From positions 2,543,501 through 2,607,500 of the forward strand of contig NZ_CP036515.1 in assembly GCF_004323635.1 (NCBI RefSeq): a stretch of DNA of 64,000 nucleotides, read 5' to 3'. How positions within the stretch are numbered: the stretch's first letter is position 1; each line of letters starts with the position of its first letter. The notes beneath the pieces are model-generated. The model worked only from the letters and a program-made list of their open reading frames with translations. It had not been told where the DNA came from and ran no database searches. This DNA is from Lichenihabitans psoromatis (GTDB taxonomy: Bacteria; Pseudomonadota; Alphaproteobacteria; Rhizobiales; Beijerinckiaceae). The translations under genes and the position numbers were made by a program. Shown here piece after piece: positions 8,482 through 17,065 of this stretch.

Positions 8482-8573
8482 GCAAGCCTCACGGAGCGGA
8501 ACGCCTCGATCGCTTCGGGATTGAAGCAGAGAAGCTCGCGTCGCATGATGCGGCAGGTCGGTCGAGGCTTGCG
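8481..8573 (+). promoter_or_regulatory. Long-range inverted repeat in the GH1 leader (possible structured 5' UTR)
   Basis: CGCAAGCCTC (8481-8490) is perfectly complementary to GAGGCTTGCG (8564-8573). The enclosed bases contain at least one further hairpin (GCTTC 8512-8516 with GAAGC 8523-8527) and a possible CGCAT/ATGCG pairing near 8553. The element ends 30 bp before the GH1 start and does not cover its Shine-Dalgarno (GGAG). It matches no riboswitch class I know. Confidence 0.35.
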
Positions 8574-8603
8574 CCTGGATCGCGCGTCGATACGGAGTTT
8601 TGC

Positions 8604-10067
8604 ATGGATCGCCGGCAATTCGTTTCGACCGGTCTTGCTGCGGCCGGGAGCACGTTGGGGCTCGGCGTTGCAAGCGGCAATCGGACTTTGGCCGAAACCG
8701 TCACGCCCACCAACGCCGTTTCCTTTCCGGACGGCTTTCTTTGGGGTGCCGCCACCGCCGCCTACCAGGTCGAGGGATCCTGGAACGTGGATCAGAAGGG
8801 TGAGTCGATCTGGGATCGCTTCACCCATACGCCCGGCACTATTCGCAATGGCGACACCGGCGATGTCGCCTGCGACAGCTACCGTCGCTATGCCGACGAC
8901 ATCGACCTGATGAAACGCCTCAACTTGAAGACGTTCCGCTATTCGATCGCTTGGCCACGCATCCAACCAACGGGTCGCGGTGCACCGAATCAGGCCGGCC
9001 TCGACTTTTATCGGCGGCTGACCGATGCGATGCTCGAGGCGGGCATTCGTCCTCTCGTGACGCTCTATCATTGGGATCTTCCTCAAGCCTTGGAGCAAGA
9101 GGGCGGCTGGCCCAACCGCGATACGGCGGATCGCTTCGCCGATTATGTCGAGATCGTCGGTCGGGCGCTCGGCGATCGAATCGACCACTGGTGCTTGCTG
9201 AACGAGCCGAAGACCTTCACGCATGTTGGCTATTGGTACGGTGCCCATGCACCAGGCCGGAAAGACCCGCTTGCCTGTCTGCGCGCGACCCACACGGCCA
9301 ATCTGGCTCAGGGCCAAGGGTTTCGAGCCTTGAAGGCTGTGCGTCCAAACGCGCAGGTCGGCACGGCTGTGGATGTCGCGCCGATGGTGCCGGCGACCGA
9401 CACCGCTGCTGATCGCGCCGCAGCGGAACGCTGGCACAAGTTCCTCAATCTCTGGTTCGTACTTCCGGCGCTGGAGGGACGATACCCAGATGGCGTGCTG
9501 CCTCCCGAGCGACAAGCGGAGCTTCTCGGGTTTCGCCCCGGCGACGAGACGATCATGCGGGCCGACCTCGATTTTGTCGGCCTTAATTATTACACGCTTT
9601 ACACGGTCCACGACGCGCCGGAAGGCAACGGCATGCCCGGCCTGAATGTTCGCGCCGATTGGGCCACGGGCACCGACCAGAAGACGGATGGTGGCTGGGC
9701 GATCGATCCGCCAGGCTTCTACGATATCCTCACCACGATGAGGGGCGTCACCGGGCAACGGCCGATCGAAATTACAGAAAATGGCGCGGCCTATAACGCC
9801 GAGCCCGGGCCGGATGGGCATATCGATGACCCTCAGCGCGTCGCCTTCCTCCGGGCGCATCTGCAACAACTCGCTCGGGCGATTGGCGACGGAGTGCCGG
9901 TGCGGGCCTACCATTGCTGGAGCTTGATGGATAATTTCGAATGGGCGGAAGGCTATTCGCAGCGGTTTGGCTTGGTCTATGTCGATTTTGTCAACGGACA
10001 GCGCCGCGTCGTCAAAGCGTCCGGCGATTGGTTCGCCAGGGTCGCAGCCTCTAATCGTGTCGTCTGA
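8604..10067 (+). CDS. Tat-exported family 1 glycoside hydrolase (beta-glucosidase)
   Basis: A 487-residue GH1 enzyme that hydrolyses beta-glucosides with retention. A twin-arginine signal (DRRQFVSTGLAAAG, residues 2-15) precedes the TIM barrel, which begins FPDGFLWGAATAAYQVEG. The acid/base is Glu201 in LLNEP and the nucleophile Glu392 in ITENG. The SD is GGAG 6 bases before ATG 8604. Most bacterial GH1 enzymes are cytoplasmic. A Tat signal places this one in the periplasm or outside, next to EPS genes, where it could trim polymer or recycle oligosaccharides. The 3' end overlaps the convergent exoP-like gene by 17 bp. Confidence 0.93.
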   Translation: MDRRQFVSTGLAAAGSTLGLGVASGNRTLAETVTPTNAVSFPDGFLWGAATAAYQVEGSWNVDQKGESIWDRFTHTPGTIRNGDTGDVACDSYRRYADDIDLMKRLNLKTFRYSIAWPRIQPTGRGAPNQAGLDFYRRLTDAMLEAGIRPLVTLYHWDLPQALEQEGGWPNRDTADRFADYVEIVGRALGDRIDHWCLLNEPKTFTHVGYWYGAHAPGRKDPLACLRATHTANLAQGQGFRALKAVRPNAQVGTAVDVAPMVPATDTAADRAAAERWHKFLNLWFVLPALEGRYPDGVLPPERQAELLGFRPGDETIMRADLDFVGLNYYTLYTVHDAPEGNGMPGLNVRADWATGTDQKTDGGWAIDPPGFYDILTTMRGVTGQRPIEITENGAAYNAEPGPDGHIDDPQRVAFLRAHLQQLARAIGDGVPVRAYHCWSLMDNFEWAEGYSQRFGLVYVDFVNGQRRVVKASGDWFARVAASNRVV

Positions 10068-11786
10068 ATCGATCCCTGCGGTTGCGCCCGGCAGCACGCG
10101 TGTCCGGCTGTCCCGCTGTGGTCTTGTTCAAGATGATGCCGAGGATCCTCGTCTTGGTCGACCGTAATGCGGTCACTGCCATCGCGACCTCGTCGCTCGT
10201 GGTGCGATGGGCCTCGATCACCAGGACGAGACCATCGAGATGAGGCCCGATGGCTTGAGCATCGGATGACACGGAGAGAGGCGGCAGATCGATGATGACG
10301 CTCCGTTCCTGCCTCATCGCCACGAGGATGATCTGCATCTCGGGTGAGCCGAGATAGATGTTCGGGTCGCTCGTCGTTCCGCTCCTCACCGCCGGAACGA
10401 ACGACAGCGCTTCCGATAGCGGCACAGGTTGCAATTCGGTTTTTGTCGAATCGCAGGACAGAAGCTCGTTCAAACCGCTTTCTGCGTGAGGCGCCAACGC
10501 CTGGCTGAGGCCTGGCTGATGGAGATGACCATCGATCAAGGTCACGCGATCCCCGGCGGCCGCCACGAGATGCGCGAAGTTGCTGGCGATCGTGGAGGTG
10601 CCCTCGCGATGGGACCATGCGACGAAGCCGATCGCATGGTGACGCGATGTCGGGTTGGCGGCCAGGATCGCGGTTCGGCTCACCCGCAGGGCGGCCGAAA
10701 CGTTCGAGTCCGGATGGATTAAAATTTCATCGAGGGCGATGAGGGGTCGTTGCAAACGGCGGCGCGAACCCCCCGATCGGCGGGGGATCAGGCCAAGGCA
10801 GGCCATGCCGGCCGATCGCCAGACATCCTTGGGCGAGTGCAGCGTCCGGTCGAGCCCGTAGCGGATCGCGGCGATCGATAGGCCGATGAGCAGCCCAGCC
10901 ACCGCCGCAAAACCCAGCACCAGCATGGTTTGTGGATAGGCTTTCCCGAGCGGTTCCAAAGCGGCGCTGATGACGCGCGCATCCGAATCCGGCAGCCGCA
11001 TGTCCGGCACGGTCCCAAGGCGCACCGCTTCGGCCGCCGCGGCCTGCTCGGCTTGGACGTCCGTGATACGACCCTGCAAATATTCGCTGCCGCGCTGGGC
11101 GGCGCTGGCCTTGAGCTCGATTTGATCGCGGATATAGGCAGCCGTGATCGAATTGGCGAGTTTGGCGGCCTGCTGCCGCTCCAACGATCGATAGGAAATT
11201 TCGAGCACATAGGATTGCCCGATTCGGCGCACGCTGACCCGATCCGAAAAAGCTTGGAAGGCGCGTGCCTCTTCGGACAACGGCGCAAGCGCCGGCGCTG
11301 CCTCACGCGATGGCGACGAGATGAGGCCGGATAACCGGTCTCTCAACCAATCCCTCACGCCGCGACCATGGGTCGAGAATTCGGGCGTATGAGCGAGATC
11401 GAGCGTCGTGAAAACGAAGCGCAAGATCCGCTCCGACTTGACGACCTGGATCTGGCTTTCGGCCTGGGCACTATCGAGTGTCGGGGGTATGAGCCCGGTC
11501 CGGCATCCTGCGCTCCGGCAAATTGTCGGCGGGGTTCGAGGATGATTTGCGTCGAAGCCAGATATTCAGGCGGGGTCGAATACAGGTAGGCGCCTGCGAG
11601 GGCGAGGCACAGCAGCACCCAGAGGGCGAGCATCCGTCGGTTTGCGTGCAGCACGGCGAGCATGTCACGGACGCTGACCAGAGACGCATCCTCTGCCGGT
11701 CGAGCCGATGCAGGATCATCCGCGCCGTCCGTGATGGGATGCGGGCTTGGCCAGGATGGCCGGGCGAGGGCGTTATGCTGGTTCAA
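10051..11786 (-). pseudogene. ExoP/Wzc-like polysaccharide co-polymerase, frameshifted
   Basis: A Wzz-type N-terminus (VRDMLAVLHANRRMLALWVLL, with STPPEYLASTQIILEPRR) lies in one frame from TTG 11786. The rest (TLDSAQAESQIQVVKSERI onward, periplasmic coiled coil, second membrane helix, BY-kinase-like domain) lies in another frame. Adding one G to the five-G run at 11483-11487 joins them into about 578 residues. The nucleotide site is degraded: EGTST replaces the usual GEGKST, IDGHLHQP replaces IDADLRRP, and there is no C-terminal Tyr cluster. Expected role: control of EPS chain length and export with ExoF. It could be a sequencing error, a pseudogene or a programmed shift. The start overlaps the GT2 stop (TTGA). 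Confidence 0.8.
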
Positions 11787-12745
11787 AGCTGGGCGGCTCG
11801 TTCGGGCGCGACGCGTCCCCGCACCAGATCGCCGATCCCGACGAGATTGCCGCGCAAGCGACCGCGGCGGTCGACGTAAGGCTCCGGCGCAAACGAGCCG
11901 AAAAGGTTGCTGAGCATGTTCCGTCCAAGATGGTCGGCGACGGACCACACCGACATATGGCCCTTGCGGAAGAGGTAAATCGGATTGACGATCTGGGAAT
12001 AACCCAGCCGATTGCCCGGCATCCTACTTGTCTTGATCCCGAGATGTACGCCGAGGGCGGCGCCGAGTTTGATCGAGCGCCCACCGCGTCTCGCGAGTGC
12101 GGCGCCGAAGTCTCGATCTTCGAGCCAGCCGTATAAGACCAGACGTTCGTCGAACGTCAGCCCGTCGAGCGCCTCAACACGGAACGCCATGTTGCATCCG
12201 TAGGGGCTATAATGCTCCTCGATCGCATCAAGGTCTTTGTCACCGAAGGCTTCGATCATCTCGCAAGCGTCGTCGAAGGACAGACCGGGACCCTTGATGC
12301 CGTCGGCGATCAGTCGTCCCGTGATGGCACTGACATCCGGCCGCGCCGTGAAGGTCGCCGCAACGGCTCTCAACCAATTTGGATGCGGCACGAAATCGTC
12401 GTCGAAGAAGACCACGATGTGGGTATCGATCGGCAGATGACGAAGCGCCGTGTTGCGTTGGGCGCAACAGCCGGCCGGGCCGATCAAAAGAGTGACGTCG
12501 GATCGGTCTGCCGCGACGCCGGCATCGTCGCGCGACGTGCAGGAGAGAATGATCGAGGACGGCCGACGGGTTTGATGGTCGAGCGCAGCCACCACGGCGC
12601 TCAGACTATCGGGACGACCTCTCGTCGCAAAGACGACGCAGATGTTGAGTGAGCCTGCGGGGTCGTGGCCGCCGATCGGATGCGATGTTGGCTCGTGTGG
12701 GGCGACTGGACCGGCTTGCGGGACCAAAACCGTAACCCCGTTCAT
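11783..12745 (-). CDS. Family 2 glycosyltransferase
   Basis: A GT-A transferase of about 320 residues. N-terminal core: LNICVVFATRGRPDSLSAVVAAL. Nucleotide-sugar/metal motif: VVFFDDDFVPHPNWL. Acceptor-side motif: YGWLEDRDFGAALARRG (ED-type). ATG 12745 is preferred because GAGG lies 5 bases upstream; ATG 12763 is the alternative. The frame is open further upstream, but that part overlaps the preceding gene and has no conserved sequence. It sits in the minus-strand operon exoY-hypothetical-GT4-GT2-exoP; its TGA overlaps the TTG start of exoP. It probably adds a repeat-unit sugar. Confidence 0.87.
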   Translation of the reverse strand: MNGVTVLVPQAGPVAPHEPTSHPIGGHDPAGSLNICVVFATRGRPDSLSAVVAALDHQTRRPSSIILSCTSRDDAGVAADRSDVTLLIGPAGCCAQRNTALRHLPIDTHIVVFFDDDFVPHPNWLRAVAATFTARPDVSAITGRLIADGIKGPGLSFDDACEMIEAFGDKDLDAIEEHYSPYGCNMAFRVEALDGLTFDERLVLYGWLEDRDFGAALARRGGRSIKLGAALGVHLGIKTSRMPGNRLGYSQIVNPIYLFRKGHMSVWSVADHLGRNMLSNLFGSFAPEPYVDRRGRLRGNLVGIGDLVRGRVAPERAAQL

Positions 12746-12787
12746 GAAGGCCTCATCGATCATCCTCAGCCGGGCCGAGCTTGTCAG

Positions 12788-12795
12788 AACCACAG
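12788..12795. promoter_or_regulatory. Partial match to the EPS 15-mer
   Basis: ACCACAGG (then CTG) lies 43 bp upstream of the GT2 start, in the 137-bp gap after the GT4 gene. It matches the core of the 15-mer at 3859 and 7002. A TTGAGGTA string lies nearby, as it does on the opposite strand beside copy 1. The evidence is weak: 8 exact bases can occur by chance. Confidence 0.2.
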
Positions 12796-12882
12796 GCTGC
12801 AGCAATACAACTTGAGGTAGAAATAACAACGTGAGATTGCAGGCCAGCGCGAGAGGGTCGCCTTGGTCGCCGCTGGTTTTTG

Positions 12883-14010
12883 TCAAACATCGAACATGTC
12901 GAGGTAGCCGCGCGCCGAAGCCGCCCAAGAATACAACCTCACCTGCTGGTGACCTCGTCCGACGAGGTCCTGCCGGAGATCGACCGAGTCGCGAAGTCGC
13001 GTGATATGCGCCAGCCAAGCCGATGCATCGGTGGGCGAGGCCAACAGAGCCGCCGAGCCGCAGATTTCCGGCATGCTGGCGCGATCGGATGAGACGACCG
13101 GGCAACCGAGCGCCATGGCTTCGACGATCGGCAGTCCGAATCCTTCCGTGAACGAGGGGAAGGCGAGGCAAAGTGCGGTCGAGAACAGCAGCGCGAGATC
13201 ATCGTCCGACACGACACCCAGCCACCGGATATTGGCGGCATGGCTCTCGGCCAGGGCCGCGAAGATGCCGGCCTGCCCCCCTGCAACCACCAGATCGAGC
13301 CCGCGCGCGTCGAGAGCGTCGGCGAGGCCGAGAATGAGATCGGCATTTTTGTGTTTGGCGCGACTGCCGAGCAAAAGCACGAACGGTCGCGACATCGGAT
13401 CATCCCGGAACAGGGTCGAGGCTGCGGACCGCCACTGCAACGCATGTTCGTGGCCGTTCGGCAGTACCGCAATGGCTGAGGCCTTGATGGGCAGATGCTC
13501 GGAGAGTTGTTGAGCCGCCGTTCGCGACACCGAGGCGATCCGCATGGCGCGTCTCGCGAGCGCGGGTTGCAATCCTCGGTAAAGGTAGCGGAAGGCCGCG
13601 CCGTAACTTTCGGGCTGGATGAAGACATTCGCATCGTGGATGCAGACGACCTGGTCGCGCCGAAGCACCGGCGCGGTGTTGCACAGATTTAAGAGAGGCT
13701 CGCGGGTTCGAAGCGGGAGAACCGCTTGCTCCCACGCGTGACTTGCGAGCGGACCGAGCCGCCGGACCGTCAAGGCTTCGAGGATCGGCAGCGGGACATC
13801 GTCGACGGGGAGAACGACCGTGCCGGTCCGGTTCTGTTCACCGAGGAGCCGATCGATCGCTCGGGTGATCTCACGGGCGTAACGCTGCACGCCGGTCGTC
13901 GCTTGCGTATAGAAGCGGCCATTGATCGCGAAGCCGCAATCCTTGGTCGGCTGTCGGCTTGCGAATGGCGATGGACCCTCTGGCGCGAGGCGTGCTGGCG
14001 CCATTCTCAT
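12883..14010 (-). CDS. Family 4 glycosyltransferase
   Basis: A 375-residue GT-B retaining transferase. The N-terminal INGRFYTQATTGVQRYAREI is typical of mannosyl/rhamnosyl-type GT4 enzymes in EPS clusters. The C-terminal domain starts at PFVLLLGSRAKHKN and has the E-x7-E donor motif in FPSFTEGFGLPIVEAMALGCPV (about residues 291-312). The ATG overlaps the stop of the upstream unrecognised gene by 4 bp (ATGA). It is part of the minus-strand EPS operon. The donor sugar is not readable from sequence. Confidence 0.9.
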   Translation of the reverse strand: MRMAPARLAPEGPSPFASRQPTKDCGFAINGRFYTQATTGVQRYAREITRAIDRLLGEQNRTGTVVLPVDDVPLPILEALTVRRLGPLASHAWEQAVLPLRTREPLLNLCNTAPVLRRDQVVCIHDANVFIQPESYGAAFRYLYRGLQPALARRAMRIASVSRTAAQQLSEHLPIKASAIAVLPNGHEHALQWRSAASTLFRDDPMSRPFVLLLGSRAKHKNADLILGLADALDARGLDLVVAGGQAGIFAALAESHAANIRWLGVVSDDDLALLFSTALCLAFPSFTEGFGLPIVEAMALGCPVVSSDRASMPEICGSAALLASPTDASAWLAHITRLRDSVDLRQDLVGRGHQQVRLYSWAASARGYLDMFDV

Positions 14011-14849
14011 GGCCCGGCACTGCCTTCGGCGACGTAGAAGGACGGCGATATCGGAGCGCTGCGCAGCCAGAGCGGTGGTAACTGCCGATGCACCACGGCG
14101 CTGCTGCCGCTCACGACAATTCTCGCGGCCGTGAGAAGGGTGCTGGGCGCCACGCTACGACGCACCAACTGTCCGATCACCGGATCTCGAACGGCGCCGT
14201 CGCTCCCCTGACAGGGGTCGATTACGTCGATAAAATATTCCGCTACGTCATGCGGCATCAGGGCCGGACGACCGCGCGCGACATGCCCGAGCCAGCCGGC
14301 ACTCGTTTCCCGCGCGTGAGACAGCGTAGCGGCCGGCCATAGATAGGCGGGATGAACGCCTGCATGAAATGCCAACATGGTTGCGGTCGTGCCATCGAAG
14401 GGGCGCAGGCGCTCGGCCATTGTCTCGTCGACCACCTCGTCGAGGAGCGACAAGGCGGCTTGCTCGAACGCATCATCGCCTGCTTCAGACCGCAGCCCAG
14501 CCAGGCGCTTGATCCATCGGGTCGCAAAAGGGTCGCTCGCGAACCATTCAGCGTGGCAGCGCGCGCCCTTGCGCCTGATCTCCTCGGCGCCGACCGACCG
14601 TAAACCCTGCGGACGGAGCCTGAGTCTCTCGTGCCCCAAGCCCCAAGCTCGTGCCAGCACGCCCGTTGCGAGATAGGCCGAGAGGGCGGACGGGAGCCGA
14701 CCATCTTTCGGCACCAGCCGCGGAAACAAGCGGATATACTCGTCCGGGCCGCAGGAAGCCCAGGTCTCGACGGCGGCGATCTCGGACCAACAGTCGTCCG
14801 TAATCCCGTCGCCCCAGAGCCTCGAAGCTCTTAAGGACGTTCTCGTCAT
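14007..14849 (-). CDS. Unrecognised protein of the EPS operon
   Basis: A 280-residue protein of no family I recognise. It has no signal peptide, no clear membrane helix and no glycosyltransferase motif. It is rich in Ala, Leu and Arg, with aromatic patches (DEYIRLFPRLV, FHAGVHPAYLWPAATL) and several His residues. Reality is supported by the position: 63 bp after the sugar transferase gene and a 4-bp ATGA overlap with the GT4 gene, which implies translational coupling. It may be an EPS-modifying enzyme or a divergent transferase. That is inference from position only. Confidence 0.65.
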   Translation of the reverse strand: MTRTSLRASRLWGDGITDDCWSEIAAVETWASCGPDEYIRLFPRLVPKDGRLPSALSAYLATGVLARAWGLGHERLRLRPQGLRSVGAEEIRRKGARCHAEWFASDPFATRWIKRLAGLRSEAGDDAFEQAALSLLDEVVDETMAERLRPFDGTTATMLAFHAGVHPAYLWPAATLSHARETSAGWLGHVARGRPALMPHDVAEYFIDVIDPCQGSDGAVRDPVIGQLVRRSVAPSTLLTAARIVVSGSSAVVHRQLPPLWLRSAPISPSFYVAEGSAGP

Positions 14850-14912
14850 CGGCCTCGCCGCCTTCCTGGCTTGTTTGCAATGATGTCGAGGAAATACGCT
14901 CGTCGAAGCAGG

Positions 14913-15662
14913 TTAGTAGCTGCCTTTCGAGCGAAGCACGGCCGGGACGGTTTTAACCAATATGGACAGATCGCGCCCGAAGCTCCAATTGGCAACGTAA
15001 TCCGAGTCGAGTTGAACGCGCGTCGAATAGGACACGTCGTTGCGACCGGCGATCTGCCAGGCGCCTGTCAATCCCGGACGAACACGGTAGTAATGCTGGA
15101 TGTGCGGCCCGTAATACTTGATCTCGTCATCGACAATCGGCCGGGGACCGACCAGACTCATCTCGCCGCGCAAGATGTTCATGAATTGCGGCAACTCGTC
15201 GATGCTCGACTTTCGCAAGATATGGCCAAGTGGCGTGATTCGCGGGTCGTTCTTCAATTTCCGCGTCTCGTCCCATTCGGAACGCGCCTCTGCATTGGTG
15301 GCCAGATGCCGGCGGAGAATATCGTCTCCTTGGACCGCCATCGTGCGAAATTTAAAACACGGGAACACTTTTCCGCCGCGGCCGACCCGATGATGTCGAA
15401 AGAGGATCGGGCGACCTTGGGTTAGGACCAGCAACGCCACGATTGTCAGTATAAGCGGAAGAAAAACAATGAGTGCAAAGACCACGACACTCACATCGAG
15501 CCCGCGCTTCAGGCTTTTCGAAGTGGAACGCGTCTCAAATGCATAGTCCCCGGAGGACGTTGCGCGGCCGGATGTCGTCGAGGCCGTGATGGTCGTGCTA
15601 CTACTGTCAATCACGACGATTGCCTCAACCCTAGATTGCGTTAAAAAACTCCTAATTGGCAT
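14913..15662 (-). CDS. Undecaprenyl-phosphate sugar phosphotransferase (ExoY-like)
   Basis: Initiates EPS assembly by moving sugar-1-phosphate from a UDP-sugar onto undecaprenyl phosphate. About 249 residues: a Ser/Thr-rich N-terminus, then SLKRGLDVSVVVFALIVFLPLILTIVALLV (one membrane helix), then the bacterial sugar transferase domain with KFRTM, RKSSIDELPQFMNILRGEMSLVGPRP and RPGLTGAWQI. The short form with one helix resembles ExoY rather than the five-helix WbaP. ATG 15662 is chosen; a TTG at 15677 is possible, and neither has a strong SD. First gene of the exoY-to-exoP operon. The upstream DNA is A/T-rich. Confidence 0.9.
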   Translation of the reverse strand: MPIRSFLTQSRVEAIVVIDSSSTTITASTTSGRATSSGDYAFETRSTSKSLKRGLDVSVVVFALIVFLPLILTIVALLVLTQGRPILFRHHRVGRGGKVFPCFKFRTMAVQGDDILRRHLATNAEARSEWDETRKLKNDPRITPLGHILRKSSIDELPQFMNILRGEMSLVGPRPIVDDEIKYYGPHIQHYYRVRPGLTGAWQIAGRNDVSYSTRVQLDSDYVANWSFGRDLSILVKTVPAVLRSKGSY

Positions 15663-15677
15663 TTGAATCGAATTCAA
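15663..15677. promoter_or_regulatory. Dyad immediately upstream of the exoY-like ATG
   Basis: TTGAAT-CGA-ATTCAA is a perfect 6-bp inverted repeat ending one base before the ATG. It sits in an AT-rich stretch (15650-15725) unlike the surrounding GC-rich DNA. It could be an operator or a small hairpin that occludes initiation. Confidence 0.3.
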
Positions 15678-15792
15678 TCAGTTTTTGCACTGCAACAAAT
15701 TAAGATTTAAAATAAATAAGACAATGGGATAGAGCGGGACTCTGCCTGATTTTGCGGGCGCGCTTTCATTTCCATGCCTGCAAGGGAGAGCC

Positions 15793-17052
15793 ATGAGGAT
15801 TTATGAAAACAACTTAGGATTGCAGAAGATCGGCCAATTGGGCATAGGAGTGCAAAGCCAGGATCAACGACGAATGACGTCACCGATTCGGCCAGCGAGA
15901 CCCGATATGCGAGTCGCAATTATCCACTATTGGCTCGTCGGCATGCGTGGTGGCGAGAAAGTCATCGAGGCGCTCTGCCGACTTTATCCGCAGGCCGATA
16001 TTTTCACGCATGTCTATGTGCCGTCCGCGATCTCCGACACGATCAATGCGCATCGGGTCGAGACCTCGTTCATCTCAAAGTTGCCGCGCGCCGCCAAAAA
16101 CTACAAATCCTATCTGCCGCTGATGCCGATGGCGCTCGAACAGCTCGATTTGCGTGGCTATGATCTCATTATCAGTAGTGAGTCAGGTCCGAGTAAAGGC
16201 ATCATCCCTCCGGCTGGCGCGTTGCATGTTTGTTACTGCCACTCTCCGATGCGCTACATCTGGAACATGTTCCACGATTACCGAGATCGTAGCGGTGCGC
16301 TCACAAAACTGCTGATGCCACCCATCTCGCATTATCTTCGCACCTGGGATGCCATTTCGGCGACCCGCGTGCATCGGTTTGCGGCAAACTCGCGAACCGT
16401 CGCGCAACGGCTGCAGACCTATTACCGCCGCGACGCCACCGTCATTTATCCCCCGGTCGACGTGCAAGCATTCTCGCCTGTGCCACGCGACGAGGTCGAG
16501 GACTATTATTTGATGGTTGGCGAGCTCGTGGCCTACAAACGGCCGGATCTCGCAGTCGAAGCCTTCAACCGCTCGGGGAAGACGCTCGTGATCGTCGGCG
16601 GTGGCGAGATGCTGGCCCGGATCAAAGCGATGGCGGCCTCGAACGTCATGGTGCTCGGGCCACAACCCTTCGAGCGGCTTCGCCATCTTTACGCCCGCTG
16701 CCGCGCCCTGATTTTCCCGGGCGAGGAGGATTTCGGCATCGTGCCGGTCGAGTGTATGGCCAGCGGGCGCCCCGTCATCGCTTATGGTCGCGGGGGTGCG
16801 ACGGAGACGGTGATCGAGGGCGAGACCGGGACGTTCTTCATGCGTCAGACGAGCGACGACATTCTGGCAGCCTGTGATCGATGTGAGACGCTCGATCTCG
16901 ATCCCCTCGATATCGCGGCAAAAGCGGGCCGGTTCAGCACGGCACGATTCGACGATCACATGCGGCGGTTCATCGCGTCCAGTTTGGCGCGGCAGAGTGG
17001 GCCAGAGTGGGATGTCGCGATCGCCTCGGACGAGTTTCTACCGGCCGCCTGA
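15793..17052 (+). CDS. Family 4 glycosyltransferase (AceC/GumH type)
   Basis: A 419-residue GT-B enzyme. The core starts at MRVAIIHYWLVGMRGGEKVIEALC. The block HVCYCHSPMRYIWNMFHDY is typical of GT4 enzymes that act on xanthan- or acetan-like repeat units. The donor region is FPGEEDFGIVPVECMASGRPVIAYGRGG. ATG 15793 has a strong SD (GGGAGAG, 2-bp gap); ATG 15874 would give a more typical N-terminus. Divergent from the exoY operon and 14 bp from the convergent small membrane protein gene. Confidence 0.9.
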   Translation: MRIYENNLGLQKIGQLGIGVQSQDQRRMTSPIRPARPDMRVAIIHYWLVGMRGGEKVIEALCRLYPQADIFTHVYVPSAISDTINAHRVETSFISKLPRAAKNYKSYLPLMPMALEQLDLRGYDLIISSESGPSKGIIPPAGALHVCYCHSPMRYIWNMFHDYRDRSGALTKLLMPPISHYLRTWDAISATRVHRFAANSRTVAQRLQTYYRRDATVIYPPVDVQAFSPVPRDEVEDYYLMVGELVAYKRPDLAVEAFNRSGKTLVIVGGGEMLARIKAMAASNVMVLGPQPFERLRHLYARCRALIFPGEEDFGIVPVECMASGRPVIAYGRGGATETVIEGETGTFFMRQTSDDILAACDRCETLDLDPLDIAAKAGRFSTARFDDHMRRFIASSLARQSGPEWDVAIASDEFLPAA

Positions 17053-17065
17053 CGACACGTGGGCG

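Noticed and set aside
8160..10097. A 645-codon minus-strand open frame opposite exoF and GH1
   Set aside because: It is antisense to two clearly conserved proteins, has no recognisable domain, and its start and end have no operon logic.
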